In this document: in pieces, positions 38,223 to 49,379 of the stretch
Numbering within the stretch: position 1 is the stretch's first letter
Layout of the letters: every line of letters begins with the position of its first letter
Origin: Argopecten irradians
Taxonomy: Eukaryota; Mollusca; Bivalvia; Pectinida; Pectinidae
Reading direction: 5' to 3'
DNA: 64,000 nt
NCBI RefSeq assembly: GCF_041381155.1
Contig: NC_091140.1
Span: 22,472,864-22,536,863, forward strand
The notes under the pieces: model-generated
Told to the model about the DNA's origin: nothing
Database searches by the model: none
What the model saw: only the letters and a program-made list of their open reading frames with translations
Translations under genes and position numbers: made by a program

Positions 38223-38391
38223 TACATATTTTTACACCTATTGCATCCAAGGTCATGTTATACATCAGAGAAGTTCCGATTGCATGAAGAAAGAGAGAAC
38301 TTTTTTGGTTGTGTCAGGATGGTTTAAACATCACTGGCATTACATGTATTTATATGTGTGAAACTGGACTTGGGGTCAAACACCAGAAACC

Positions 38392-38470
38392 AAGCAGCTC
38401 AATCAGTAGACCATCGGACTGTTGTTAGGAGGTCCTGGGGGTTCAAACCCCGATCTGGTGGTGTAAGGGT
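38392..38470 (+). mobile_element. tRNA-like sequence, probable SINE head
   Basis: AGCTCAATCAGTAGACC resembles box A with a D-loop, and GGGGGTTCAAACCCCGA is a well-formed T-arm and box B about 40 nt later. The flanks do not form a clean acceptor stem and the anticodon arm is poor, so a working tRNA gene is doubtful. A GGTGGTGGTGGTGG run follows. It lies just left of a foldback element. Confidence 0.45.
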
Positions 38471-38599
38471 GGTGGTGGTGGTGGTGTAAGGGTCTTGTAC
38501 GTTGGCTGATTTATGCCATTTCGTCTCAAATATCTTAATTCTTGTCTTTTCGCCCCAAAAAGACGAAAATTAACAAATTTAAACTTCGTCTTTTCGCGG

Positions 38600-39728
38600 C
38601 GAAAAGACGAAAAGTCAAACACGAAAAGACAAAAGTGAAGCATGCTATTTAGCACCTTTAATTTTCGTATTTTCGCCTTCAAAAATCTCATCTTTTTGGG
38701 CAGAAAAGGCCAAAAAATTAACAAACCTTAATTTCCGTCTTTTCGTCTTTTCGCCCCGAAAAGACAAAAATTAACAAACCTTAAATTTCGTCTTTTTGTT
38801 TTTTCGCCCCGAAAAATTACATATTACAGATAGACTTTGTTATCTTTCATATACGACGGAGATTATAATGTAATTTCTAATGTACAATTATGATGAAGAC
38901 CATGTCATGTATGTAGTCAAAATGTCTTTTCAAATAATACACAGTACATTGTACCTACTGATTGATTGTTATAATTAACTGTATTTGAGCAATTTCTTAG
39001 TACAAGTCCTTCCTTTAAACTCAAAGTCTTCACGAGTTGTCTTTCATTAATTATTTTGTTAACAAGTTGATCTGTGGTTCAAACGCTTTCAGATATTATC
39101 CGCCGACAACTTTTTTTTTCAAGTTGTGTAGGGGAGGCAAATACGGTAATTGCTATGCTTAGCATCTTAAGTTCATTATGTGCCGAACATATACACGGCA
39201 ATGTTTTGATAAGCGTCATTGCTAAATAGGGCGATTAGAACACAAAGAATAAGATATTAATGAATTTAAAAAAATGTATCAATCAAGCTAAAAGATTAGC
39301 GGAATGACGAATCTGTTAGTGGCACGTGGCACATGCCACGTGTGAGAAATCTACGTTTCTGCTGTAAACATACATGTTGACTTCTGTTTTAAAACTTCTA
39401 ATCTTAGTTATTGATGAAGACACTTGTAATACTATCAATTTAATAAATCGATTGTTATAATAAACTACTTTGATGCTTCCATATGAACAATTAAGTCACT
39501 ATTAAGATAAAAAGATTTCAAAATGACTTCCACACCGGACCGGAAGACGAAACGACGAAAATTAAGGTTTGTTAAATTTCGTCTTTACGGGGAGAAAAGA
39601 CAAAAGATGAAATTTAAGGTTTGCTAAGACGAAAAGACAAGATTTTTGAAGGCGAAAAGACAAAAATTAAAGGTGCTAATTAACGTGCTTTACTTTTGTC
39701 TTTTCGTGCATAACTTTTTGTCTTTTCA
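38600..39728. mobile_element. Foldback element with long TIRs built of GTCTTTTCG subrepeats
   Basis: Left arm about 38600-38800 and right arm about 39545-39728 are inverted copies. Matching landmarks include TTAGCACCTTTAATTTT, CGCCTTCAAAAATC and AACAAACCTTAA. Both arms are packed with GTCTTTTCG and its complement, so each can also fold locally. The 740-bp interior has no transposase-like frame but holds a perfect CACGTG palindrome (39323-39342) and an isolated AAATACGGTA near 39139. The arm layout resembles foldback transposons; class assignment is inference. Confidence 0.7.
39323..39342. promoter_or_regulatory. Perfect palindrome with two CACGTG E-boxes
   Basis: CACGTGGCA, a 2-nt spacer, TGCCACGTG. 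Each arm carries a full E-box of the kind bound by bHLH-zip factors. It lies in the interior of a foldback element and no gene is nearby, so function is unproven. Confidence 0.35.
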
Positions 39729-39931
39729 TACTATTATGCAGGTGGTATATTTTATGCGTGACACCGGGTAGTGTTGAGAGGGGTTAGGATTAAGGGAGGG
39801 GGTTGGGACAAATATAAGGCAGTGCTACTTAAACCTATCCGATCTTGTCTTAACTTCACATGAAGGTGGTTGGGGGAACTTTATTGTAGACATAACTTTT
39901 TTTTTATTATTTTTGTAGCTATAATGCTATA

Positions 39932-40039
39932 TACAGTAAAACATGTTTATAACAAAATATAATTATAACAAACTATGCTTATAACAAAATAACTTTGTTG
40001 GTCCTTAGAGGTTCTCTTCTATAACCATGTTTTACTGTA
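39932..40039. mobile_element. 108-bp MITE, pogo/Tigger-like ends
   Basis: The left end TACAGTAAAACATGTTTATA and the right end, read inward as TACAGTAAAACATGGTTATA, match at 19 of 20 positions. The outer TA is consistent with a TA target duplication, and CAGTAAAAC resembles pogo/Tigger termini. The interior repeats TATAACAAA. Confidence 0.75.
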
Positions 40040-40464
40040 CACAACCAACATTTCTCTTAAAAAATTCGTTAAAAAAAGTTAAGCATTTCTGTGGATTACG
40101 TTGATATTTTGCTGGATGTGTCTAACAGATTAATCCAGGCTGATGGTGTCCTCATCAATATCATTAGAAGCATTATCAGCAGACATCATCTTGTGAGGTA
40201 TATATTTCACCATCATGAGGATCTACTCCACCCACCTATAACCACAAACACAGGCCGAGTGTAAAAACATTAACCATACACTAACACAGGCCGAGTGTAA
40301 AAACATTTACCATACACTAACACAGGCTGCATACCACATCAGACAAATCAATCTCAACATAGTCCACATAGTGACAGTATCATTGTTATTATGAGAGATT
40401 TTTAAAATCAATGGATTTATGGGATTTTACATATGCAGTATAGATGTAATATACCAGGTATGTT

Positions 40465-42735
40465 CCCATACTGTAAAGATGTGAGATGTGTCCTCTACAG
40501 AAGAGATCTGAGGTTTGTCCTCTACAGTAGAGATATTTGATGTGTCCTCTACAGTAGAGATATTTGATGTGTCCTCTACAGTAGAGATATTTTATGTGTC
40601 CTCTACAGTAGAGATATTAGATGTGTTCTCTGCAGTAGAGATGTGAGATGTGTCCTCTACAATAGAGATATTAGATGTGTCCTCTACAATAGAGATATTA
40701 GATGTGTCCTCTACAATAGAGATATTAGATGTGTCCTCTACAGTAGAGATATTAGATGTGTCCTCTACAGTAGAGATATTAAATGTGTCCTCTACAGTAG
40801 ACACGTTAGATGTCTTCTCTACAGTAGATATATTAGATGTCTTCTCTACAGTAGATATATTAGATGTGTTCTCTATAGTAGAGATATTAGATGTGTCCTT
40901 TACAGAAGAGATGTGAGATGTGTCCTCTACAGTAGAGATATTGGATGTTTTCTCAACAGTAGAGATATTAGATGTGTTCTCTACAGTAGAGGTGTTAGAT
41001 GTGTCCTCTTCAAGAGAGATTTTAGATGTGTCCTTTACAGAAGAGATGTCAGATGTGTCCTCTACAGTAGAGATATTGGATGTGTTCTCTATAGTAGAGA
41101 TGTGAGATGTGTCCTCTTCAACAGTAGAGATGTTAGATGTGTCCTCTACAGTAGAGATGTTAGATGTGTCCTCTACAATAGAGATATTAGATGTGTCCTC
41201 TACAATAGAGATATTAGATGTGTCCTCTACAGTAGAGATATTAGATGTGTCCTCTACAGTAGAGATATTAGATGTGTCCTCTACAGTAGAGATATTAGAT
41301 GTGTCTCTACAGAAAGATGATAGATGTGTTCTCTATAGTAGAGATGTTAGATGTGTCCTCTACAGTAGAGATATTAGATGTTCCTCTACAGTAAAATGTT
41401 AGTGTCTTCTCTACAGTAGATATATAGATGTGTTCTCTATAAGAGATGTAGATGTGTTCTCTATAGTAGAGATATTAGATGTGTCCTTTACAGAAGAGAT
41501 GTGAGATGTGTTCCTCTACAGTAGAGATATTGGATGTTTTCTCAACAGTAGAGATATTAGATGTGTTCTCTACAGTAGAGATGTTAGATGTGTCCTCTAC
41601 AATAGAGATATTAGATGTGTCCTCTACAATAGAGATATTAGATGTGTCCTCTACAATAGAGATATTAGATGTGTCCTCTACAGTAGAGATATTAGATGTG
41701 TCCTCTACAGAAGAGATGTGAGATGTGTCTCTACAGTAGAGATATTAGATGTGTCCTCTACAGTAGATATATTAGATGTGTTCTCTACAGTAGAGATATT
41801 AGATGTGTTCTCTACAGAAGAGATGTGAGATGTGTTCTCTATAGTAGAGATATTAGATGTGTCCTCTACAGTAGACATGTTAGATGTCTTCTCTACAGTA
41901 GAGATATTAGATGTGTTCTCTACAGAAGAGATGTGAAATGTGTTCTCTATAGTAGAGATATTAGATGTGTTCTCTATAGTAGAGATATTAGATGTGTCCT
42001 TCACAGAAGAGATATTAGATGTGTCCTTTACAGAAGAGATGACAGATGTTTCCTCTACAGTAGAGATATTGGATGTTTTCTCAACATTAGAGATATTAGA
42101 TGTGTCCTCTACAGTAACGATATTAGATGTGTCCTCTACAGTAGAGGTGTTAGATGTGTCCTCTACAGTAAAGATATTAGATGTGTCCTCTACAGTAGAG
42201 ATATTAGATGTGTCCTCTACAATAAAGATATTAGGTGTGTCCTCTACAGTAAAGATATTAGATGTGTCCTCTACAGTAGAGATATTGGATGTTTTCTCAA
42301 CATTAGAGATATTAGATGTGTCCTCTACAGTAAAGATGATAGATGTGTCCTCTACAGTAGAGATATTAGATATGTCCTCTACAGTAGAGATGTTAGATGT
42401 GTCCTCTACAGTAGAGATGCGAGATGTTCCAGCATGTATACAGTAGAGATGTGAGATGTGTCCTTTACAATAGAGATATTAGATGTGTTCTCTACAGTAG
42501 AGATATTAAATGTGTCCTCTACAGTAGATATGTTAGATGTGTCCTCTACAGTAGAGATGTGAGATGTGTCCTCTACAGTAGAGATGTTAGATGTGTCCTC
42601 TACAGTAGAGGTGTGAGATGTGTCCTCTACAGTAGTGATGTGAGATGTGTCCTCTACAGTAGAAATGGAAGATTTGTCCTCTACAGTAGAGATATTAGAT
42701 GTGTCTTCTAAAGTAGAAATGGGAGATTTGTGAGA
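40465..42735. repeat. 27-bp minisatellite with internal dyad, about 84 copies
   Basis: The unit is GATGTGTCCTCTACAGTAGA followed by GATATTA. CTCTACAGTAGAG inside it is a perfect odd palindrome, so single strands can form a small hairpin per unit. With a 27-bp period, plus frames read as nine-residue repeats (DVSSTVEIL or RCVLYSRDI), broken by indels. Variants (AGAAGAG, AATAGAG, GTAGATA) recur in blocks. Not a gene: no initiation context, no unique sequence, and several frames are equally open. Confidence 0.95.
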
Positions 42736-43645
42736 TGTGATCTAAAATACCCAGTAGATACATCATTATGCTTGCATGCAGAAGTTAAGATGCGATATGT
42801 GGTCCTTTAAACAACACAGAGGTGATATTTTGGTTGTCTTTCTCCATGTGATAGTGATTATGTTTTAAAAATTTTGTTTTGGCTTTGCTACAATTCCAAA
42901 TAAGATAAAATTAAGGTGTCTCTATTTTGATTTGATAGAGACCGAATTCCGACCATTTTTGGTTTGAGAATGACTTGATCCGACACAAGTCACTTTCGAT
43001 GTGCAGCACGATTTCTTGCGAAATAGAATGCATTGATTAAGTAATATAGTTTCACAGCACCATTTTATGTGGCATTGATTCTCTTGGTTAAGTCGCCTCA
43101 TTGTTTTGCCGTGTCGCGTGGCAGCACGGCCACGGCTGCACCGTGAGAGACAATGATGTTTTAGAGGTCAGCTATGCCAACATGGGTGTAAAGCCAGAAT
43201 TGATCAAATTTCATAATCTGCTTCAGCAGTAAATCACACGAAAAAAAATGTGAAGAAGGAGAAAAGGCTAATAGATTTCTATTTCTCCAATAAAGTCAGG
43301 AAAATTGAGGGCTATGGATTGTGATTAGTTCACTATGACTACTAGTACAACACTCTGTTTGGAGCAAGGAGCGACAATGCATCAAACTAAATATGCTATA
43401 CTCGTAGATGCATTAGAGCAAAAATTGCCAGCGAATGAAGCATATTGTGTAATATTCGTACATGTATACATTGTGTAAAAGGATCTTACATCAGTTTGAA
43501 TTTATTAAGAGTTTTTATAACAGGTCTAAGAAGTAGAAGAAGGGTAGTTTTATTGGTTGGAGGGGTTCCTCAGGGTCCCTAGGTCTAAGAAGTTTTATAT
43601 TTGTGGTTTATCTTAGTATCAAATCCATGGAAACTTGTGATATTT
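42736..43645. other. Spacer without supported gene
   Basis: A moderately GC-richer patch near 43110-43150 (GTGTCGCGTGGCAGCACGGC) stands out, but no exon with splice signals or repeat family could be assigned. Confidence 0.45.
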
Positions 43646-45228
43646 ATCCCCCGCCCAACGAAGTTATATACAAATGGGTTCCGTCCGTCCGTCAGTCCGT
43701 CTGTCCGTCTGTCGTCCGTCCGTCCGAATGGTTTCCGGAGCATAACTCTAAAACCAGTAGAGATATTTCCACGAAACTTCATACACACATTGGTCTACAG
43801 ATACAGATTTTGAGGCTGATCGGAAAAACAAGATGGCCGCCAGGCAGCCATCTTTGATTTTGGCAGTTGAAGTTTGTTATCGATATTTCTTGAGAACTAC
43901 TAAAGGGATTTTGTTCAAACTTCACATGGAGGGTTCCCTTGGTCCCTAGTTGTGCAATACATATTTTGAGGCTGATCGGAAAAACAAGATGGCCACCAGG
44001 CAGCCATCTTTGATTTTGGCAGTTGAAGTTTGTTATCGATATTTCTTGAGAACTACTGAAGGGATTTTGTTCAAACTTCACATGGAGGGTACCCTTGGTC
44101 CCTAGTTGTCCCTTAGAGATTTTGAGGCTAATCGGAAAAACAAGATGGCCGCCAGGCAGCCATCTTTGATTTTGGCAGTTGAAGTTTGTTATCGATATTT
44201 CTTGAGAACTACTGAAGGGATTTTGTTCAAACCTCACATGGAGGTTACCCTTGGTCCCTTTTTGTGCCATACATATTTTGAGGCTGATCGGAAAAACAAG
44301 ATGGCCGCCAAGCGGCCATCTTCGATTTTGATAGTTAAGGTTTGATATCCCTATTTCTCAAAATGTGCTGAAGGGATCTTTCTCAAATTTAATATGTAGG
44401 TTCCCCTAGGGCCCTTGTTGTGCATATTGCATTTTTGGACCAATCGATGAACAAGATGGCCGCCAGGCCGCCATCTTGGATTTTGATAGTTAAAGTTTGT
44501 TATGGCTATTTCTCAGATAGTACTGAAGGGATCTGTCTCAAATTCCATATGTAGGTTCCCCTAGGGACCTAGTTGTGCATATTGCATTTTGGGACCGATA
44601 GGTCAACAAGATGGCCGCCAGGCAGCCATCTTGGATTTTGTCATTCAAAGTTTGTTATCGCTATTTCTCAGAAAGTATGAATTGATCTTTCTCAAATTTC
44701 ACATGTATGTTCCCCTAGGGCCCTAGTTGTGCATATTGTGATTTGGGACCGATTGATCAACAAGATGGCCGCCAAGGAGTCATCTTGGATTTTGATAGTT
44801 GAAGTTTGTTACCGCTATTTCTCAAAAGGTACTGAAGCGATCTGTCTCAAATTTTATATGTAGTGTGTTTGAAAAAGTTTAAAAAGTAGAGAAAAGATCC
44901 ATCTTTCCTTTGTCAGATATAGATCATTCTTTGGTGGGTGCCAAGATCCCTCTGGGATCTCTTGTTTCTGTAACCATAGAAACATTGCTGAAAATATCAT
45001 ATTTTTGTAGCAGGTTCATTTCCGGAGCATAACTCTAAAACCAGCAGAAATATTTCCACTTCATAGACACATTCATTTTATGGTCTAGTAGTACCTTTTG
45101 CTATTTTTAGGTTTTTATTTTTTGCACTTTTTCCTGTTTTTATTTTCATACACAAGTCTCCACAATCTAACTTACTTCAGCTTTGATATCTCCATTGGCG
45201 GGGGATCTGAATGACTATGTCCTTGTTT
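43646..45228 (+). mobile_element. Family 3 modular element with nested family 2 sequence
   Basis: The outer left end ATCCCCCGCCCAACG (43646-43660) is the inverse of CATTGGCGGGGGAT (45193-45206), and the outer end is CCTTGTTT (45221-45228). A GTCCGTCC microsatellite follows the left end, then CCGGAGCATAACTCTAAAAC. That outer core resumes near 45010 after an intervening block of about eight cores (about 150 bp) carrying AACAAGATGGCCGCC. The block ends at 44967 with AGATCCCTCTGGGATCT and CTTGTTT, the family 2 3' end. The 163-residue minus frame across the cores is only repeat periodicity. Confidence 0.75.
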
Positions 45229-45246
45229 ATATCTGAATTAATATTT

Positions 45247-47134
45247 GGCCCACTATTATCAGATGATGCACTATTCAAATTGCCCATCATTCCTCTGTTT
45301 GTAAGCCATTCTTGTTACTGCTATTTCTCAAAAAGTACCCCATACTAAAGGAATCACTTTCAAATTTCATAGATAGACTTACCGTATTTGACCGCAAATA
45401 AGACCCCTCCCGCAAATAAGACCCCCCACCTATTTTGACACATTTTCAGACTTAGGGGGGATGTCTGCAAATAAGACCCCCCACCACTTTTTCAGTTTAC
45501 TGGATGATGGAATTGAGCAATGAAGTAATTAAAAATATCAACAAAAAAGATTTTGTATCGGGACTTATTTTTGTTTGTTTTATCGTCATAAAAAGATCAC
45601 GTAGTAAACAACTGTTTGTGTGCTTGTTATTTTTGTCATTTAATTCAAGTTAATTCACTGGTGATTTTATTTAACTACCAATAACTTCGAATTGTGGACA
45701 GTGCTAATATCTAATTTGAGGTTATTTTCAACAAAATACGCCGATATATGTTTCCATGAACACTTCATATCGGCATGGTCAACAACGTTTTATTGTTCGT
45801 ACGGCTTGTCATTTTTTACATGAATCGGCAAAGATATTCGTCATTGATGCGAATCGTTTCTGCAGTCGTGGATTCTAACTCAATACAATCATTACCTTAA
45901 ATATCTACTTAAGGCATTTACAGTTTCAAATATGTTTATTTGTGAACGTAACGTACCTGTAGTTCACGACCAGTTGGAGAAACCATGCTTTACTTTTCGG
46001 CCGCCATGTTTTGTTTACGCAGTCAGTATAATATGATTAGCCGCAAAGTTTCGTATTTTACTCTGGATACAAAAATACTTGCTACGATGTTTTAATGCAG
46101 TTAATACTTGGATTAAGTTCTGAAATATTATCAAACTATCGTCGTATCAATAACAATACCTATCAAATTCCCAAAACACGACCCGGTGTGAAAATGTGAA
46201 AGTATGGCTTCAACCCGGCGCCATTTTCCTACACATGTGTGTACGATGTTACAAACAACTGCATAAGTGCATGTCGGCACGTTGAAGTTAAATCACGATC
46301 GTTTGCTTATTTGGCTGAGACAAATGTACGTAAATTCTTCTGTTTATGAAAGAATTTGGTATGTAAACGTTTGCAGCGAATTTTAAGTAGACCTGAGCCT
46401 GAACGGCGATCGTCCTTCCGATTGACGGCGATTGATTCACGTGTTTACTAAGACGGAGATGTAGTTGTGATCGTAAACAATAACCGAATTTGAATATCTT
46501 AATATAACTATACGAATTCCTATACGGATTATTAAAACTTCTGGATTAAAATGACATTGCTTATGATGCTGTTTCTTCGTTTTGATTCATTGGTGAATGT
46601 CCGCGTGACTCATGCAAAATGTGCGTTTCCCTTTCAGACTTGCGTTACAACTGCCCTAGTTTAGTTTATATTTTAATTTGTCATAACATTTGATTTAATT
46701 TTACTCATACGTCTTCATAATTATTATAAATATTTGAACATCTTGCTATCACCCATCTGTCATACGACTGTTACAACAATGACAGGACATTAAAAAATCC
46801 AAGATGGCGACCTCATTGATCGATGTTATCAGGCGGGTTGTCCGCAAATAAGACCCCCAACCACTTTTGACCTTTATTTCTTCTCTGGGAGGGGGGTCTT
46901 ATTTGCGGTGAAATACGGTATATTTGACATAAATATGCATATTGCATTTTGGGACGGATTCATCAAAAAAAAAATCCGAAAGGCAGCATTCTTTGATTTT
47001 GAAGAAATTACTGACGCGATCTGTCTGAATTTTCATATGTAGATTCCCCTTGGTGCCTGTTGATATTGCTGAATGGATACAAGATGGCTAACGGGCGTAT
47101 AAAATTGGTCTTTTTTCATCTGTAATTCTTGTTT
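45247..47134 (+). mobile_element. Degenerate family 2 element, interrupted by a TIR element
   Basis: CCCACTATTATCAGATGATG followed by CACTATTCAAATTGCCC is a decayed version of the family 2 5' hairpin and box. TGTTACTGCTATTTCTCAAA begins a core. The core is broken by the 1.54-kb element at 45380-46920 and resumes with TGCATATTGCATTTTGGGAC (46938 on). A CTTGTTTG near 47128 would be the right end. It is more diverged than the copy at 58316. Confidence 0.6.
45380..46920. mobile_element. 1.54-kb TIR element, TACCGTATTT group
   Basis: The left end TACCGTATTTGACCGCAAAT and the right end, read inward as TACCGTATTTCACCGCAAAT, continue into AAGACCCC on both sides; the repeat is about 32 bp. The AAATAAGACCCCCC motif also recurs subterminally near 45416, 45468 and 46845. 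No transposase-like frame is present. CGGCCGCCATGTTTTGTTTAC near 46000 links it to the element at 25271-26779. It lies inside an older family 2 element. Confidence 0.8.
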
Positions 47135-47189
47135 GCTTTGTATTTGTTTTACTTTTGTTTACCAGTGGAGGTCTTCAAAGGATATGCTA

Positions 47190-47380
47190 GATTTTGTTTG
47201 TACCCGGTATATCACCACAAGCCTTTCACCTTTGGGTTGCGAGTTCAAAACTGGTGTGAGGCTGTTGCCAGGTACTGCCATAGGTTGGTGGTTTTTCTCT
47301 GGGTACTCCTATTTTCCTCCACCTCCTAAGCTTGCCACATCCTTAAATTACCCTGGCTATTATTAGGAAGTAAGCAGCTG
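47190..47380 (+). mobile_element. SINE-like element, second copy of the 1455 family
   Basis: GCGAGTTCAAAACT is a box B-like string. It is followed by GTTGCCAGGTACTGCCATAG, TTGGTGGTTTTTCTCTGGGT, TTTTCCTCCACC and CCCTGGCTATTATTAGGAAG, matching the order of blocks in the copy at 1455-1700. The head upstream of box B is not clearly preserved. Confidence 0.6.
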
Positions 47381-47699
47381 TTAATTAATCAGGCTTTGTT
47401 GATTCCTGATGAAATGTGCCATCATAATTAATTACAAATGAATTTTCAAAAATATAACACTATTGCTTGTCTATAAAACATCAATAGGTAATCCATTATT
47501 GATTAATTTTCACTAACCCGGGTGTTAATCTGAACTGTTCACCCTACTATCACAGTTGAAGGTATTGATAACAGCACTTCCGAGTGTAATAATTACTTGT
47601 TAATTAACACCTGAATGAACAGGTAGGTGTAGTGGTGGTGATGAAGTTGTCTAACAGGATTATGTCCTAGCTGCTTCAGTAACCTATAGTTGGCCTGGA

Positions 47700-49020
47700 C
47701 TTCATTGAGAGATTATGGCTACCTATACAAGAGAGTATGACTTGATGGCAGTGTACAACTTGATGACAGAGTATGAATTTCTGGTTGAGAGTATGACTTG
47801 CTGAGAGGGTATAGCTTACTTACAAGTATCACTTAATCATGACAAAATAAAGCTCAATGACAGAATATGGCTCGTTAACAGAGTATGGCTTTATGACAGA
47901 GAATGGCTTCATGACAGAGTATGGCTTTATGACAGAGTATGAATTTCTGATTGAGAGTATGACTTGATGGCAGTGTACAACTTGATGACAGAGTATGAAT
48001 TTCTGATTGAGAGTATGACTTGCTGAGAGGGTATAGCTTACTTACAAGTATCACTTAATCATGACAAAATAAAGCTCAATGACAGAATATGGCTCGTTAA
48101 CAGAGTATGGCTTTATGACAGAGTATGGCTTCATGACAGAGTATGGCTTTATGACAGAGTATGAATTTCTGATTGAGAGTATGACTTGATGGCAGTGTAC
48201 AACTTGATGACAGAGTATGAATTTCTGATTGAGAGTATGACTTGATGGCAGTGTACAACTTGATGACAGAGTATGAATTTCTGATTGAGAGTATGACTTG
48301 CTGAGAGGGTATAGCTTACTTACAAGTATCACTTAATCATGACAAAATAAAGCTCAATGACAGAATATGGCTCGTTAACAGAGTATGGCTTTATGACAGA
48401 GTATGGCTTCATGACAGAGTATGAATTTCTGGTTGAGAGTATGACTTGCTGAGAGGGTATAGCTTACTTACAAGTATCACTTAATCATGACAAAATAAAG
48501 CTCAATGACAGAATATGGCTCGTTAACAGAGTATGGCTTTATGACAGAGTATGGCTTCATGACAGAGTATGAATTTCTGGTTGAGAGTATGACTTGCTGA
48601 GAGGGTATAGCTTACTTACAAGTATCACTTAATCATGACAAAATAAAGCTCAATGACAGAATATGGCTCGTTAACAGAGTATGGCTTTATGACAGAGTAT
48701 GGCTTCATGACAGAGTATGAATTTCTGGTTGAGAGTATGACTTGCTGAGAGGGTATAGCTTACTTACAAGTATCACTTAATCATGACAAAATAAAGCTCA
48801 ATGACAGAATATGGCTCGTTAACAGAGTATGGCTTTATGACAGAGTATGGCTTCATGACAGAGTATGAATTTCTGGTTGAGAGTATGACTTGCTGAGAGG
48901 GTATAGCTTACTTACAAGTATCACTTAATCATGACAAAATAAAGCTCAATGAATATGGCTCGTTAACAGAGTATGGCTTTATGACAGAGTATGGCTTTAT
49001 GACAGAGTATGAATTTCTGA
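47700..49020. repeat. 148-bp higher-order satellite of GAGTATG subunits
   Basis: Landmark CTGAGAGGGTATAGCTTAC occurs at 47811, 48023, 48301, 48449, 48597, 48745 and 48893. The last five are exactly 148 bp apart; earlier gaps are 212 and 278 bp (148 plus one or two extra blocks of about 65 bp). Subunits are variants of GACAGAGTATGGCTTTAT. The 148-bp blocks look nearly identical, so their amplification is recent. Confidence 0.9.
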
Positions 49021-49165
49021 TTGAGAAGATGACTTGCTGTGTCGGTTTTGCTTACCGACAGGAGATGACTTACTGACAGAGTATATGGCTTGTTGATTGA
49101 GATATGACTTGCTGATACAGCATAACTAATAGTATTGCTGATAGTATGACTTGCTAACTCAGTAC

Positions 49166-49367
49166 ACCACATTCGACCCTATAAGCGCCCATGTCCCTAT
49201 AAGCGCCCCTTCCCCTTTTTGATGCCTCAATTTCAATTGCCCAAGCATAAATAAAGACCAAAACTGCACAAAACAGTATAGATTTGCAGTAATAGTGTCT
49301 TATTAGCAACTTTTCATTTGTTCAAGTTTTTAAACGCACTGGGCGCTTATTGGGATTGAATACGGTA
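49166..49367. mobile_element. Remnant of TACCGTATTT-type element inside the array
   Basis: The left end reads ATTCGACCCTATAAGCGCCC and the right end, read inward, TACCGTATTCAATCCCAATA then AGCGCCC. The left outermost bases are decayed. It is about 200 bp, with no coding capacity, and separates the 148-bp part of the GAGTATG array from its 18-bp part. Confidence 0.65.
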
Positions 49368-49379
49368 TATAGTGCTTAG

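Noticed and set aside
38392-38470. Functional tRNA gene
   Set aside because: The T-arm is good but acceptor and anticodon stems do not form; a SINE head is more likely.
41696-42454. 252-codon plus-strand frame (RCVLYSRDI repeats)
   Set aside because: Pure product of the 27-bp period; an overlapping frame is also open across much of the same bases.
43391-43490. 33-codon frame beginning MHQTKYAILVDALEQ
   Set aside because: Too short, no splice signals and no recognisable family; likely chance.
43779-44270. 163-codon minus frame with NCQNQRWLPGGHLVFPIS repeats
   Set aside because: Follows the core period of the modular element; no unique sequence.
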